NCBI GenBank assembly: GCA_037976565.1
Contig: CP137668.1
Coordinates: forward strand, 22,606,251 to 22,670,250
Source: Mesocentrotus franciscanus
Lineage: Eukaryota > Echinodermata > Echinoidea > Camarodonta > Strongylocentrotidae
Direction of reading: 5' to 3'
DNA: 64,000 nt
In this document: positions 51,807 through 63,490 of the stretch, piece by piece
How positions within the stretch are numbered: position 1 is the stretch's first letter
Layout: every line of letters begins with the position of its first letter
Program-made: the position numbers and the translations under genes
Notes under the pieces: model-generated
The model's database searches: none
The model's input: the letters and a program-made list of their open reading frames with translations, nothing else
What the model was told of the DNA's origin: nothing

Positions 51807-51956
51807 ATGGCTAGTTTGCAGACACAATGTAACAGAGTCTGCACTGTGAGACGATGCTGCCAGGATACTACATATAGGCTCTGTATGCTTCAGCTGCTGC
51901 GGACACAGCCAGAGACTGAAAGAGCTAGGCTCCGCTCAAGGCTTTATGAATTGTGA
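51807..51956 (+). CDS. Candidate small protein, 49 residues, function unknown
   Basis: The ATG has a near-ideal context (ACACCATGG) and follows a TATAAAAG box. The frame begins MASLQTQCNRVC, continues with a Cys/Arg-rich part (five cysteines at 8, 12, 17, 18 and 26), and ends in a charged, helix-prone stretch rich in Arg, Glu and Leu, stopping at TGA. There is no signal peptide or membrane segment. The base composition is more balanced than the AT-rich surroundings. A second ATG in strong context (ACCATGG near 51996) opens a basic frame, MADINGKKRRKEG, which soon runs into MITE F4; it may be a later exon or chance. I recognise no family. It could be a real lineage-specific gene, a first exon of a larger one, or chance. 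Confidence 0.35.
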   Translation: MASLQTQCNRVCTVRRCCQDTTYRLCMLQLLRTQPETERARLRSRLYEL

Positions 51957-52096
51957 AGAAGTGTGAGATTAGGGTCTGTGTTTGCATACTAGACCATGGC
52001 CGACATCAATGGCAAGAAGAGAAGAAAGGAGGGCATGACAAAGTATTTTTTAACAGAAAAAACTTCGGCGGCTTTTTTGCGGCGGTTTACCTATAG

Positions 52097-52336
52097 GCAG
52101 TGGCGGATCCAGGGAGGGCCTGGGGGCCCGGGCCCTCTCCCCTGGCCCCAAAAATAGGTTTTAAAAAATGTTAACGTTAATTTTACCTTTAAAAAAAGAA
52201 AGAAGACGCCCCCCTGGCCAAAAAAAAATTAGTGCTCACTAGCCCCCTCCCCCCGCTTATCCGCCGGCTAATTCGCCGCTAAATATTTTCTCACGAATTG
52301 GGCCCCCTCCCTCGCCGCCGGCTGGATCCGCCCCTG
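52097..52336. mobile_element. hAT-type MITE family F, copy F4
   Basis: Starts CAGTGGCGGATCCAG, ends CTGGATCCGCCCCTG, and is flanked by exact 8-bp duplications CCTATAGG (52089-52096 and 52337-52344). Shares its interior with F1. Confidence 0.93.
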
Positions 52337-52344
52337 CCTATAGG

Positions 52345-53687
52345 ATACCGGTGGCGTATGAAATGGAACCCTATATCGGGAGAAATCCTGGTAGGAAATA
52401 GAACCCATGAGACGGGAGAGAGGTTAGACAAAAGAAAGGAGTGGGATGAGAGAGTAGGTAGCAGCGAATTTTAGTAGGGAATAAACAACAAATCCGACGG
52501 ATCAAAAGAGGCTGAGATCTACAAGATGAGAGCGAAAGCGCTGCCATGGTTACGGAATGAAGGTGGAAAATCGAAAAGAGATGGAGAGGATCGAAAAGAA
52601 TAGAGCCAGAAAATGGAAGGAGATAAATAATGCAGGCTGCGCTAATAGTAATAAAGCGAGGTATATATAATAATAAAAATAAGATTGCATTTTTCGACAC
52701 AAAATTATCATTTCAAAAATAAAGGAAAGGGCAAAAAAAGAGAAATGAGTTGTGATCTTCTACAAGCCTCTCATGAAATTTTCATGAGAAATGCCATAAA
52801 TATATTCACAAATCACGGTGCAAAAATTATAGGACAAAGAAAGAAAGAAGGAACAGAAACAATATTAACTGTAGACGTCATAATAATGTACTTGCTCTGA
52901 ACTTGAATAAAGATGCACCCACGCGCACGAGGCCCAGACCCTGGGAGTTTGGGATACTGCATAATAATGATAGGTCACCTCTAGCAACGGAGGGATGCTC
53001 AGCAGCTGGTGTAATGGGAGGGCTATAGGGGTGCCTTAAATGAATTTTGAATTGAAAAGACACCACGAGAAGTGTTAGACAAGTATGATAACGTGCTTTC
53101 ACCATGCTTTTCAGACAATATTGTTACGAACCTCATACAATATATTCACGTATGTTAATTATGCGCATGGGCAGAATACTCGCTTGCAAAGCCGGGGTGA
53201 TTTTGATTAAAACCTACGACCGTCATTGTTACAGGTATTTCATTATTTATTTTGTATTAATACTGTTACTACTGTTGTGTTTTGAAGTGCATGAAGATAT
53301 GATTGTATAATATAATGTCACCTTGTTGTGACACAATCTTGGAATTAGGAGACAACCCCAGTGAAAAAGTCGATCCTAAAAAAATAAACCATTTCGTAAA
53401 CTATACAAAAGGCGCATTTCCACTACCGTAGTGGCACTACGGTCACAACTTAAAACACTGCGATTTTGACCGAAACCGCAATGCCTATAAATGGCTCTAA
53501 CATGTACATTTCTATTTTCAACGAAAGTATACTAAGATTACCAACACGACAAAAACATACATAGTACAAGTAGGAATTAAATAAAACGTTATTATTGAAA
53601 CGCAATACAAACGGTCACACAGTTTGTGCACCACAATACTATGCATGCGCATTGATTATTAGTAATGCTTGTCCAAATCGTGTTCCA
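52345..53687. other. No gene recognised
   Basis: Open frames of 68-109 codons lack recognisable motifs, and none is framed by convincing splice sites. Confidence 0.35.
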
Positions 53688-54464
53688 GTAAAGGTACTAT
53701 GTCCCTTTTGCAGCCAACATCAAGTTCTGTAGAACTTTGCAGGAATTATGAATATGTCATCATGTATGTCCTATCTTCTTCCGCAAATATTTTTTTTTTT
53801 TAAATATTTTATAATGTTTGAGGAAATTTAGTATCTATGACAGTTTATCATTTCGTTTTTGAAAATAACATTTTTTTATATACATATATTTGCTTATTTA
53901 TGATTCATTGTCGGAAAAATACTTATTGTACTTCATATTATTATTATCGAAAAACTGTGTACTTACATGAATGCAGAAGAAAATAAAATCAAAATCAAAA
54001 TCAAATCAAATCTGTGAAATTTAAACATTAGCAGTGTCCTAGTATTCAAATTAAGCAAGGAAACCCGTTTAACTTCTAGACTTCACTGTCAGACACTATT
54101 GAGTGACTGACTGAAAAAAAATTCTGTGGTAGTAACATACATAAAATGAGCTGTAACAGGTACATGAGCATTTGTCTACATCAATAACTCACTACTTGTA
54201 ATGGCCAAAATTAAACTGATTGAATCTTTGTGCAGCACAAAAGTACGACCATTTGGTAAAAGGGTCTGAAAATCAGACTATTACTTAGGTCATTGCAATC
54301 ACTTAAGTCGATTCGACAACTAACGGTCGTTATTTTCCCACATGCACAAAACATTTTCAAGCCCTTTCGTTTTGAGGGCAGTTCTAAATTAGTATTGTCT
54401 TTCAATGCCGTTGGAATTTAACCTTTTCATTTTTTGGCCTGCAAATGGGACACAGTACCTTTAA
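53688..54464 (-). mobile_element. MITE family A, copy A3, interrupted by an insertion
   Basis: Same variant as A2 (GATTGCAATCACTTAAG core). The right end CAGTACCTTTAA is intact and the left has lost one T (AGTAAAGGTACTATG). About 236 bp are inserted at 53777-54012, compared with the uninterrupted copy A4. Confidence 0.85.
53777..54012 (+). mobile_element. Insertion in A3 with (AAATC)n tail, probable retroposon 3' end
   Basis: AT-rich sequence ending in tandem AAAATCAAAATCAAATC repeats, absent from the other family A copies. The simple-repeat tail suggests a 5'-truncated non-LTR retrotransposon 3' end; no coding part is visible. Confidence 0.5.
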
Positions 54465-54544
54465 GCCAAGATTATGTAAACTGTTACGCAATCTCCCTTT
54501 CCGTAGTTTGGATGACTGTGTGCCCCATGTAGCAAAGCTACGTT

Positions 54545-54997
54545 TTAAAGGGGAAGTCAACCCTTATACTTAGCTGGTATTAAAAAGGCAGAAAAATGAT
54601 AGAAACAAATTAGTGAAAGATTGAGGAATATCCTATTATTGGCAACACTGTGACGAATCTGTGACAAATTTCATAAACTTTAATTTTCTTAGTTATTGAT
54701 GACGGAATAGATTTGTTTCATACAGGGGTTATAAAAAACATATTTGCAATACTTATATTTAGGGTGAATGACTGAAATGTACGGATTTTTTGTGTGTACA
54801 GGGTAAATATGGGAGGGGACCTAGCAAGATACGTCACAGAGTAGCCAATTTGTGTTTCATTGAACGCACAATAAACAATTCAAAACTTTCTTATTTTCAA
54901 TCGGTTTTTGCTCAATCTTTCACTGACCTGTTCCTCTCATTTTCCGCTTCTATTAAATTTAAAACCAAATTAATATCAGGGTAGATATCCCATTTGA
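54545..54997. mobile_element. MITE family E
   Basis: Left end TTAAAGGGGAAGTCAACCC. The right end (complement) is a decayed TCAAATGGGATATCTACCC. Inside, GCAGAAAAATGATAGAAAC and AGTGAAAGATTGAGGAATA on the left are matched in complement by GCGGAAAATGAGAGGAAC and AGTGAAAGATTGAGCAAAA on the right, so the ends fold back. Layout is the same as family C. Confidence 0.75.
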
Positions 54998-55524
54998 GAT
55001 TTCTGTGTCTTTGGTGGCTATCAAATTGATGGCCCTACTAGATCATACACAAACAATCAAATAGAATGATATTGCTATATCCTTGTGTTCACAATTCCAT
55101 TACACAATTCCATAATATACATATATACTTAGTAACGTATGGGATATACCTGGAACTTGCCTATAATCGTGATAATTGCTCGTTCTTGAACATGGAAGGA
55201 TTCGGAGAGCAGTATTCATTTCTATATAGGTTTCTTACTTTCTTTCGTTTAATTTTCGATTGGCATGCAAATGATGCAATGATATTCTGTTAAAAGTTCG
55301 TGTTTTTTAATTACTATTTTTGATATTGGCGACGTGGGCGTAGGTGTACATCTGTTGTGGCTTGGCTTGTAACGTGGCTTGGTTTATTATTTTTAATAGT
55401 TGATGTGCTCCGTTTCTGCCTATTATCAGACAGAGGGCATCTGGCCAAAAGTACATTGGCATTCTGAATGTAAAATTGGCTTAATTTCCAGAACGAACTT
55501 TCGAGGGTTTGCTCACTGCTGTGC

Positions 55525-55545
55525 GATGGCGGATCCAGGGCAGGG
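55525..55545. mobile_element. Family F MITE left-end fragment
   Basis: ATGGCGGATCCAGGGCAG matches the left terminus of family F; the rest of the element is lost or unrecognisable. Confidence 0.45.
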
Positions 55546-55929
55546 TGGGGGCAAACATCACCAGTCGTATCATACGTACATATAAAAAGAAGACAGAGAA
55601 GAAAAAAAAAGAACTCCTTCATAACTGTGCCCGCGTTTCTAGCCTTCATTTGAGGAGGGAGGGAGTTGCCCCTAATTTTTTTGCAAATAAACTTGTACCA
55701 TAGGAAAGTCAATACCTAGTTTCTCCACCCCCTCCATTTCCCCTTTTTTCAAGCTGCTTTCTCAAATTAATTTCTTCTTTGACATTATTTTATTGAGGAC
55801 TTTGATATCTATTTCAAAAGAATTGGAGAAAATCTAGACACTGCAATAATATTTTTTTTAATGGTGGTCTAATAAGTGCAAATTTCAACTTGTTTTCAGC
55901 GAATAAATGCTTTGGCAAGTAAATTTTCA

Positions 55930-56466
55930 TTAAAGATACTATGACCCTTTTGCAGCCAACATCAAATTCTGTAGAACTTTGCAGGAATTATGAATATGTC
56001 ATGTATGTCCTATCTGTGAAATTTAAACGTTAGCAGTGTCCTAATATTCAAATTATGCAAGGAAACCCATTTACTTGCTAGACTTCACTGTCAGACACTA
56101 TTGAGTGACTGACTGGCTTTTTCATCTTTGGTAATAACATACATAAAATGAGCTGTAAAGGGTACATGAGCATTTGTCTACATCAATAACCCACTTCTTG
56201 TAATGGCCAAAATTAAACTGATTGAATCTTTGCGCAGCATAAACGTACGACCATTCGGTACAATGGTCTGAAAAATCAGACTATTACTTACTGGCTCTAT
56301 AGCTCCTAAGTCGATTCGACAACTAATAGTCGTTATTTTCCCACTTAAAGACATTTTCAAGCCCCCCTTTTTTTAGGGAAGTTCTAAGTTAGTATTGTCT
56401 TTCAAATGCCGTTGGAATTTAACCTTTTCTTTTTTTTGGCCTGCAAATGGGACATAGTACCTTTAA
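55930..56466 (-). mobile_element. MITE family A, copy A4
   Basis: Full-length: TTAAAGATACTATGACCC at the left and CATAGTACCTTTAA at the right. Same variant as A1 and A5 (GGAGCTATAGAGCC core). The internal frame that is 79 codons in A1 and A5 is frameshifted here. Confidence 0.9.
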
Positions 56467-57846
56467 GATATTGGTGTCTAAATTGGTATCATGGATATTG
56501 TGTTTTGGGGAAAGATGTCAAATACCAAATAACATTAAACATCTCCTTCTCCCCTTTTTAGGGGAAATCGCAGCGAGGAACTCGGATTCAATTCTACTTG
56601 GCCTAATAATCTAAATAATGACTGCAAACTAGACTTTTTTTCTGGAATGAAATAAGAAAACGTGGGAACATCCTGCATGGACAATGAGATAATACATATG
56701 ATGAAAATCATTATCATAGTGTCATTTTTTCCCTGTTTTTAGCCTCTTGAGAGCCTGTACAAAATTAATTACATTGGGTGGTATTCTCTTAAGTTAAGCC
56801 GGGACTAAGTCCAGACTAAACAAGAATTGTAGTTCACACTTCTATGGAATGCTAGGTGTCATCTTCCTCCTTCAATATTCATGACAAAGATAATCTACCA
56901 AAGACTTTATTGAAATTCAGTTCATACTCATATTATCTTTTTTTCCCATTTCATTGCAAAATTATTTTTTTGGACACTTTTCATTGCAGGATTAAAATAA
57001 TCTGTACAGGTAAAATGAGTTGGCAACAGGCACTCCATAAAAGTGTGAACTAGTAAAGCCGAGCTTAACTTAGTTCGTGCTATCGGAATACCACCCATTA
57101 TCTTTAAGAAAAGTGACCCCGTAGCATTCTTGGAAAAATATCAACAAACAGGAAACCCTCTTCACTTTCAAGAGAAACTATGAGTTAATTTTACTTGACC
57201 ACACTATCTAGACTGATGCTAAAAAAATAGTTGAACAAAATCTAAGGTCAATCAGATACCTTCGCGAGTCGTTGTGCTTCTGGTAATTCTTGATTTAACA
57301 CGAGTAGCTCAAACAAATAAAGTGTTTGAGTTCAAATTCTGCAGCTACATGTATTTAGAACTAAGTCCGATGGGAATTTCCCCAATTTCGAGAACTACAA
57401 CGAATTGTCGATTTGGCATGTTCGCGCCTGCTTTTTAGACTCCTCGGAGCTCTCAAATGTGTTATTTTCCTTCTTCTTCTTCATTTCTGTTTTAATCAAA
57501 ACCCCCGACATCAGAGAACATGATCGTCATATTTGCACAGCTTGTGAATAAACTTTGAAGCACTCAATCTCTGTCTCAAAAATGCACAGGGTCCCGAACA
57601 GACCCGAAGTAAATGTAAATACCTTCCCTAAACCACTTGCCACCAGTATACCGCTCCTTCAAACTCATCGCAGCGCCACAGTGATGAATAGCTTCACTCA
57701 ATATGAAATAGCTGAGGTATCTTTTTGATTTGATTTGACTTGATTGATGTTTATTCCGAATACATATATACATCAGAATATACATTTACTATCTTATACA
57801 TTTAGATGTATGATAATGACATGGTATATAAAGAAAATGGGTCGTC
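56467..57846. other. No gene recognised
   Basis: TAAGTTAAGCCGGGACTAAG at about 56791-56810 and the near-complement AAAGCCGAGCTTAACTTAG at 57055-57073 are inverted repeats about 265 bp apart, each next to a GGTGGTATTC-type phrase, so a further decayed MITE is possible. Nothing coding is supported. Confidence 0.4.
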
Positions 57847-59284
57847 TTAAAGCCCAAGTCCACTCCGATTTTCAACAAGGGAAACGCTCTCGGCGGTCTC
57901 GCCTGCATTACGGAATTCGTTATGATGAAAAGCTGAGGTTGGGACATTATTTATAGGCAGGGTGGCCCATTAGCAGGCCCCCAAAATGATATTCTTTGAA
58001 TATAATCATTTTTAAGTGAATATTGACAAAGAATCATCAGAATAATTATTTTCTATTATTTGTACCAAGATTGATGATTTTCATGAAATATGAACAAATA
58101 ACAAAAATTGATTTATTAATTCTCATATTTAGTTGTGATAACATAATCCAAATCTACCGACCTAAAATGACCTTTGACCTTGACTTTGTGACCTGGAATT
58201 TGCGTTAATGATTTGTGATACTTGATGACCCTTGGGTACAAGTTTCATGGAATAGGAATGTATACTTTCAAAATTATGATAATTCAAAATCTTAGCCTGA
58301 TGCCACAACATAGTCTAAGTTTGTTGACCTGAAATGACCTTTGACCTTGACCTAGTGGGCTGAAATTCTACTCACATGATGGGGGATACTTGATAACCCT
58401 TTAGTCCAAGTTTCATTGAATAAGAACTTATACTTTCAAAATTATATTAAAATTCAAAAACTTAACCTCAGGTTAAGTTTTTGATGATGATGCCACAACA
58501 TAGTCTAAGTTTGTTGACCTTAAATGACCTTTGACCTTGACTTTGTGATCTGAAATTCTCCTCACATGATTGGGGATACTTGATAACCCTTTCGTCCAAG
58601 TTTCATAGAATAGGACCTTATACTTTCAAAATTATATTAACAATTCAAAAACTTAACCTTAGGTTAAGTTTTTGAGGTTGACGCCGTCGCCGTCGCCGCC
58701 ACAGGAAAAGCGGCGCCTATGTCTCGCTTTTTGCTACGCAGGCGAGACAAAAATGATAGCATGTTGTAAATAAATCGAAGGTTAAAACTGCCAAATATCA
58801 CGGGCGTACTTCAATCAGGTGATTTTTAAGAGCGATAACGTTTCGGTTATTTCGAACAAAACAATTAAATTGCTGTACGGATGTGACGTATGCTCCTCAC
58901 AACGAAAGTGCCAGCAGTATACATTCTGACAATAGGCTATTTTCGTAATGTAACCAAATTGAATGCATACGTCTTTGTGAAATAATAGTATTTCATTATT
59001 CTTATCAGGTGAATGAAATAGTTTGTATTGAGGCACTTAACAAAGACTGCATTCAATTTGGTTACATTACGAATCTGTGTTGTGAGGACCCTAGGTCACA
59101 AAAAATGCATTGTGGGGGAGAACCGGCTCGACTATTATTAATATAAACCTGTTTTTTGCTCATTAAAAAAAAAAAAAAAAAAAAGTCTGAGCACCATTTT
59201 CCAGAATCAAGTTATATATGGGCCTTTTAGATTTTTGTCTATCTAATCAGCTCAACTTTTCAGTAGAGTGGTCTTGCACTTTAA
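57847..59284. mobile_element. MITE family B, copy B2, interrupted by element L
   Basis: The left piece starts TTAAAGCCCAAGTCCACTCC at 57847 and breaks off after CGATTTTCAA. The sequence resumes near 58750 with CATGTTGTAAATAAATC and continues to the TTAA at 59281-59284. It is in the opposite orientation to B1. Its central hairpin (about 58940-59075) is shortened on one arm. Confidence 0.88.
57890..58749. mobile_element. Element L: GTCTCGCCTGC-ended repeat nested in B2, with DR1 array
   Basis: Inverted termini GTCTCGCCTGC (57896-57906) and GCAGGCGAGAC (58738-58748). The interior holds three degenerate units of about 170 bp, each with CTAAGTTTGTTGACC or similar, AAATGACCTTTGACCTTGAC, and GTCCAAGTTTCAT. 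TGACCTTTGACCT (complement of the DR1 AGGTCAAAGGTCA) is exact at 58168, 58335 and 58525. A GTCGCCGTCGCC stretch precedes the right end. Confidence 0.78.
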
Positions 59285-61738
59285 GCATGAACTTGAAGTG
59301 ATGTCCTCTAGGAAATGAAAATAACAATACATACAAAATGCAGCGACGCATTAGGAGTGGATGGAAGAAAGGTAGAAACGGGCATATATAGGAAGATAAG
59401 GGACAAAGAGGAGGGGGACGGAGAGAGAGTTACATTCATGATAGTATCGCGAGGAGTACATTATATATATCAAGACAAGTTGGACATGTAATAACAATCA
59501 CCTTTTAACAGCTGCTACTGTTTTTAACAGGGACATTCATGGATGGGGTCTACTCAAGTATATAGCAATACCTTGATTGAATTGTTTGTTTGAGAAAGAA
59601 ATCTACATTGAAAAAAAATACCAGCGCGTGTCAAGCATAATGTGATATACATGATAACAAATTATGAAGTTGTTCGACTTGTTTTACGCAATGATGATTG
59701 AAGAGATTCCCCTGATATTTCATTACTGTTTTCTAAAAAAAGCCCCATACCGAAAGTCAATCGGAAGCGCGATGGAAAACTACATCGGTATTCCTTTATT
59801 ATTCACTAATTTTTGTTAAGAGATTTTTATTGGTCATAAGAAAACACTTTTTATCAAACTGTTTTCCGTTTTTTCATTAACGTATTTGACACATATTATT
59901 TATTCATAACTTCATCAATCGAAGCGATATTAAACATTTGATCTATTCTGATCTTCATAGTTTCCTCGGCAAACGTGAGCAGCTAATTCCCGTTTCCATG
60001 GGAACAAAATTTCATCTGCAATGAGTTTAATGATTTAGAGTCTCATCATGACGCTCAGACGATCAGAACACAGTACGTGGGAATTGTGAAAAGCAAAAAA
60101 AAAAAAAAATCTTTAATGCTACAAAATAGTACGAAGTAATATCACATGTAGAATTTTGCAGTTGAGCATCACCACATATACATATGTGCTTGAATTTTTT
60201 AGAATGTGACTTTGGATAGCTCCATTATAATGTTAGCCAATTGAAATTAGAACGAATAGGGCTCTTATGTATAGCTTAAGTAGCCTTGCATCTAATCATA
60301 GACTGGGCTGAAGTTTGTTTCATTTTCCATTTCATATGTTGCAAATGGCTGCAACTACTTTAAAAGACAACATATTTGAGATTGGTGAAATACATCATCC
60401 AATACTTTCACAGCACGAAATATTGTTTGCCCTTATTTAGTTGGCACTTACATCAGATACATCAGATACACTTGCTGTAGCTTTGCCAAGTTTCATTACG
60501 CCCCAATTGATAAAGATCTTAAACATAATTTCAATTTCCAAAGTGCCATTCAATGGCTTGAGGAATAGAAATAAATATGGACTTATCTGATTTTTTATGT
60601 CTCATGATAGAATTGAAAGACTAGTAAATTTTGCTTTTTTGCCCAGTGTTTCTTTTCTATTGATATAGGCTACTGCTCAATCATGTCTGAATATCGTTTT
60701 AAGATACTGTGAAAAGAAAGAAGTATAATAAGATAATTCAATAATACTCAGAAGAAAAACAATTTTGAGACAAAAATAGGCCCGGTAAGTAATCAATCGT
60801 TTAAATGCATAAAATGGTACTTTCACTAATTTGGTCCAAATAGCCTGAATTGTTTCGTTTTGTTTATAATGAGAAAGAAATGAAATCATAAATACACTGC
60901 ATTATGTATTATCTTTAAATCGGTGGATTTTTTTTTCTTGTGTCATGTGATTGCTGGACATTTTACGAATTTCTGTCGGCAACGTCACCAGACCATATTT
61001 GATAAGACCCGTCAATCCGCCCCCGCCCCCGCCCCGCCCCCCCCCCCAACTCACATGTTGAGAGTATAGCAACGCCCAGTGTGACTAGAACACTTGCTTT
61101 ATCACTATACATGTATATATTTGAGGGCAAAGGTCAGAGATCTAAGTCCTAGATCTATTTATAACTTATGCCCGAGAGTGTCTCGTTTCTAGGAGTGATT
61201 GCACCCAAGCACGTCAAAACAACCATTCGAAATCTGTCTGATCCGATTCAAAGACCCGGATGTGATGCCATCACAAATCTGTTAGTGCTAGGGGAGTGCC
61301 TAAACTGCCTACGTTACTAATCTTATGTCAGAAAATATTCAGATATACGGGATTTACAGAGAAGGATAAAAACAAATTAGACAGTATCTAATCGACAAAC
61401 ACGAATTCAGGAAATCCATCGCATCTCAAGTTTGAAATTTGACGAGAAGTTCAACGTGCGTGGGGGTGATTATAAGATAGATATCCATTTCAATTTTCAA
61501 GTTCACGTGCTGAGCGAGAAGAGAAAAAAAGTCCGTTTGAAACCATATATACAAACAAGCTTTGATTGCGGTAGACCTCTGTCAAGGCTGTCTGTTTGAA
61601 TAATTACCGCATTAACAACCATGACCAACCCCAATAATAATATGTTAATAAACTTTTAATATTGGAAACATATTAAGAGTTTACAATCATGACAATGACA
61701 ACAACCCCCTTTTATTTGACAAAAGGATGAATTGGAAG
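59285..61738. other. No gene recognised
   Basis: Contains a C/G-rich run CCGCCCCCGCCCCCGCC at about 61018-61046. The remainder is AT-rich with only short motif-free frames. Confidence 0.4.
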
Positions 61739-62082
61739 CAGGGGCGGATCCAGCTGGCGGCAAGGGAGGGGGCCTAAAAAGGGGCCCACTTCGTGCGAAA
61801 ATTTGAAAATCGTGCCGGTCGATTTTTCGCTCAGAAAAAAATTTTTCCCTCCGGGAAGGGTAATTTTTTTCCACCGCCACCCCCCCTTGGGCGCCAGGGG
61901 TAGTGAGCACAATTTTTTTTTTTGGCACCCAAAAATGTTTTTTCCCTACGGAAGGGTTTATTTTTTTTCCACCGCCACCCCTTGGGCGCCAGGAGGGGCC
62001 AAACTTTTTTTTTTTAAAAAGGGTGTTTTTACCTGTTTTTTTTCTAGGGGCGGGGGCCCCCCGGCCCCTGGATCCGCCACTG
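61739..62082. mobile_element. hAT-type MITE family F, copy F5
   Basis: Left end CAGGGGCGGATCCAG, right end CTGGATCCGCCACTG, exact 8-bp target duplications ATTGGAAG (61731-61738 and 62083-62090). The interior contains tandemly related GGGCGCCAGG and TTTTTCCACCGCCACCCC phrases. Frames of 66-108 codons over it are not genes. Confidence 0.93.
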
Positions 62083-62950
62083 ATTGGAAGACTGTATTCA
62101 AATTTTTCTTCGCGATCAATATGATTTAGTTTTTACCCGGCACTTCCTGGAGTACTAAATAGACAAAAAAAAGCTTATTCCAATTTAAGCCATTACCATA
62201 GGCATTGCCATTACTGTGTAATATGATGGTCGCCGTCGCCCATTTCAAAACATTCTGAAGGAAAGATCCACCCTTTCCCATCAGGAAATGTTTAAAATGT
62301 ATCCAAGGATATTATTTACAATACATCCGTGTCTACCTGCATAATAAATTGAAGAGCTCACGATTTCTAAATTCCGATTTATCGACGGCTAGCCTTCATA
62401 CTTTCTATATTTAGAACTTGTTTGTGGGTGACCCATGATTATACGAAACACTTTCCTGCACACTAACATGAGTAGCATCAGCAGGCATTGACATAAAATC
62501 ACGTTCATGTAACTTTCACTGTATATACAGTACTGTTCGTCGACATAAACAATAAAAGACCTAGATCAAAGTTCAATATCATTCTTGCTATAATCTCAAA
62601 CCCCTAATCTCCTTGCTAGAAATTTTAAAAAGGATAGTCGATAAATCGCATGATTACGATAATTTGCTGTGGCAATGTGCACTCCAACTTCCATAACAAA
62701 CTTGCAAAACGCGGGAAATGTGTGTGTGCCACTGATAATGACGGAAAAGGAAGCCAAAAATTTGTGGCCTAGTGACAGTGATGTTTCTTGGGCAGTGGGC
62801 TAATTATGCCAAGAGCAAGGCCAACTTAACCTGTCTGGAAAAAAACGGTCTGTCCAGATTTATGATCCAGAGTTTGTGATGGTTTGTCTCAGGGACTTGT
62901 GTTTAACAAGTGTTTCGTCTCAGTACTCTCAATCATGGTCTACTCTAAAT
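62083..62950. other. No gene recognised
   Basis: No repeat unit, exon or RNA signature was seen. Confidence 0.4.
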
Positions 62951-63490
62951 CTATAGGTACTATGTCCCATTTGCAGGCAAAAAAAATGAAAAGGTTAAAT
63001 TCCAACGGCATTTGAAAGACAATACTAATTTAGAACTTCCCTAAAAAATAGGGGACTTGAAAATGTCTTTAAGTGGAAAAATAACGACTATTAGTTGTCG
63101 AATCGACTTAGGAGCTATAGAGCCAGTAAGTAATAGTCTGATTTTTCAGACCATTGTACCGAATGGTTGTACGTTTTATGCTGCGCAAAGATTCAATCAG
63201 TTTAATTTTGGCCATTACAAGAAGTGGGTTATTGATGTAGACAAATGCTCATGTACCCTTTACAGCTCATTTTATGTATGTTATTACCAAAGATGAAAAA
63301 TAGCCAGTCAGTCACTCAATAGTGTCTGACAGTGAAGTCTAGCAAGTAAACGGGTTTCCTTGCATAATTTGAATATTAGGACACTGCTAACGTTTAAATT
63401 TCACAGATACGACATATATGACATATTCATAATTCCTGCAAAGTTCTACAGAATTTGATGTTGGCTGCAAAAGGGATATAGTATCTTTAA
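62951..63490 (+). mobile_element. MITE family A, copy A5
   Basis: The left TTAA has mutated (CTATAGGTACTATGTCCC); the right ATAGTATCTTTAA is intact. Contains the 79-codon frame (63057-63296) almost identical to that of A1, and the 35-bp block missing from A1. Confidence 0.87.

Noticed and set aside
55314..55712. 132-codon minus-strand frame
   Set aside because: Crosses a family F MITE fragment and AT-rich sequence; no motif, no plausible homology.
63057..63296. 79-codon frame found twice (also 10640-10879)
   Set aside because: Lies inside MITE family A; three other copies carry frameshifts. Treated as chance reading of a repeat.
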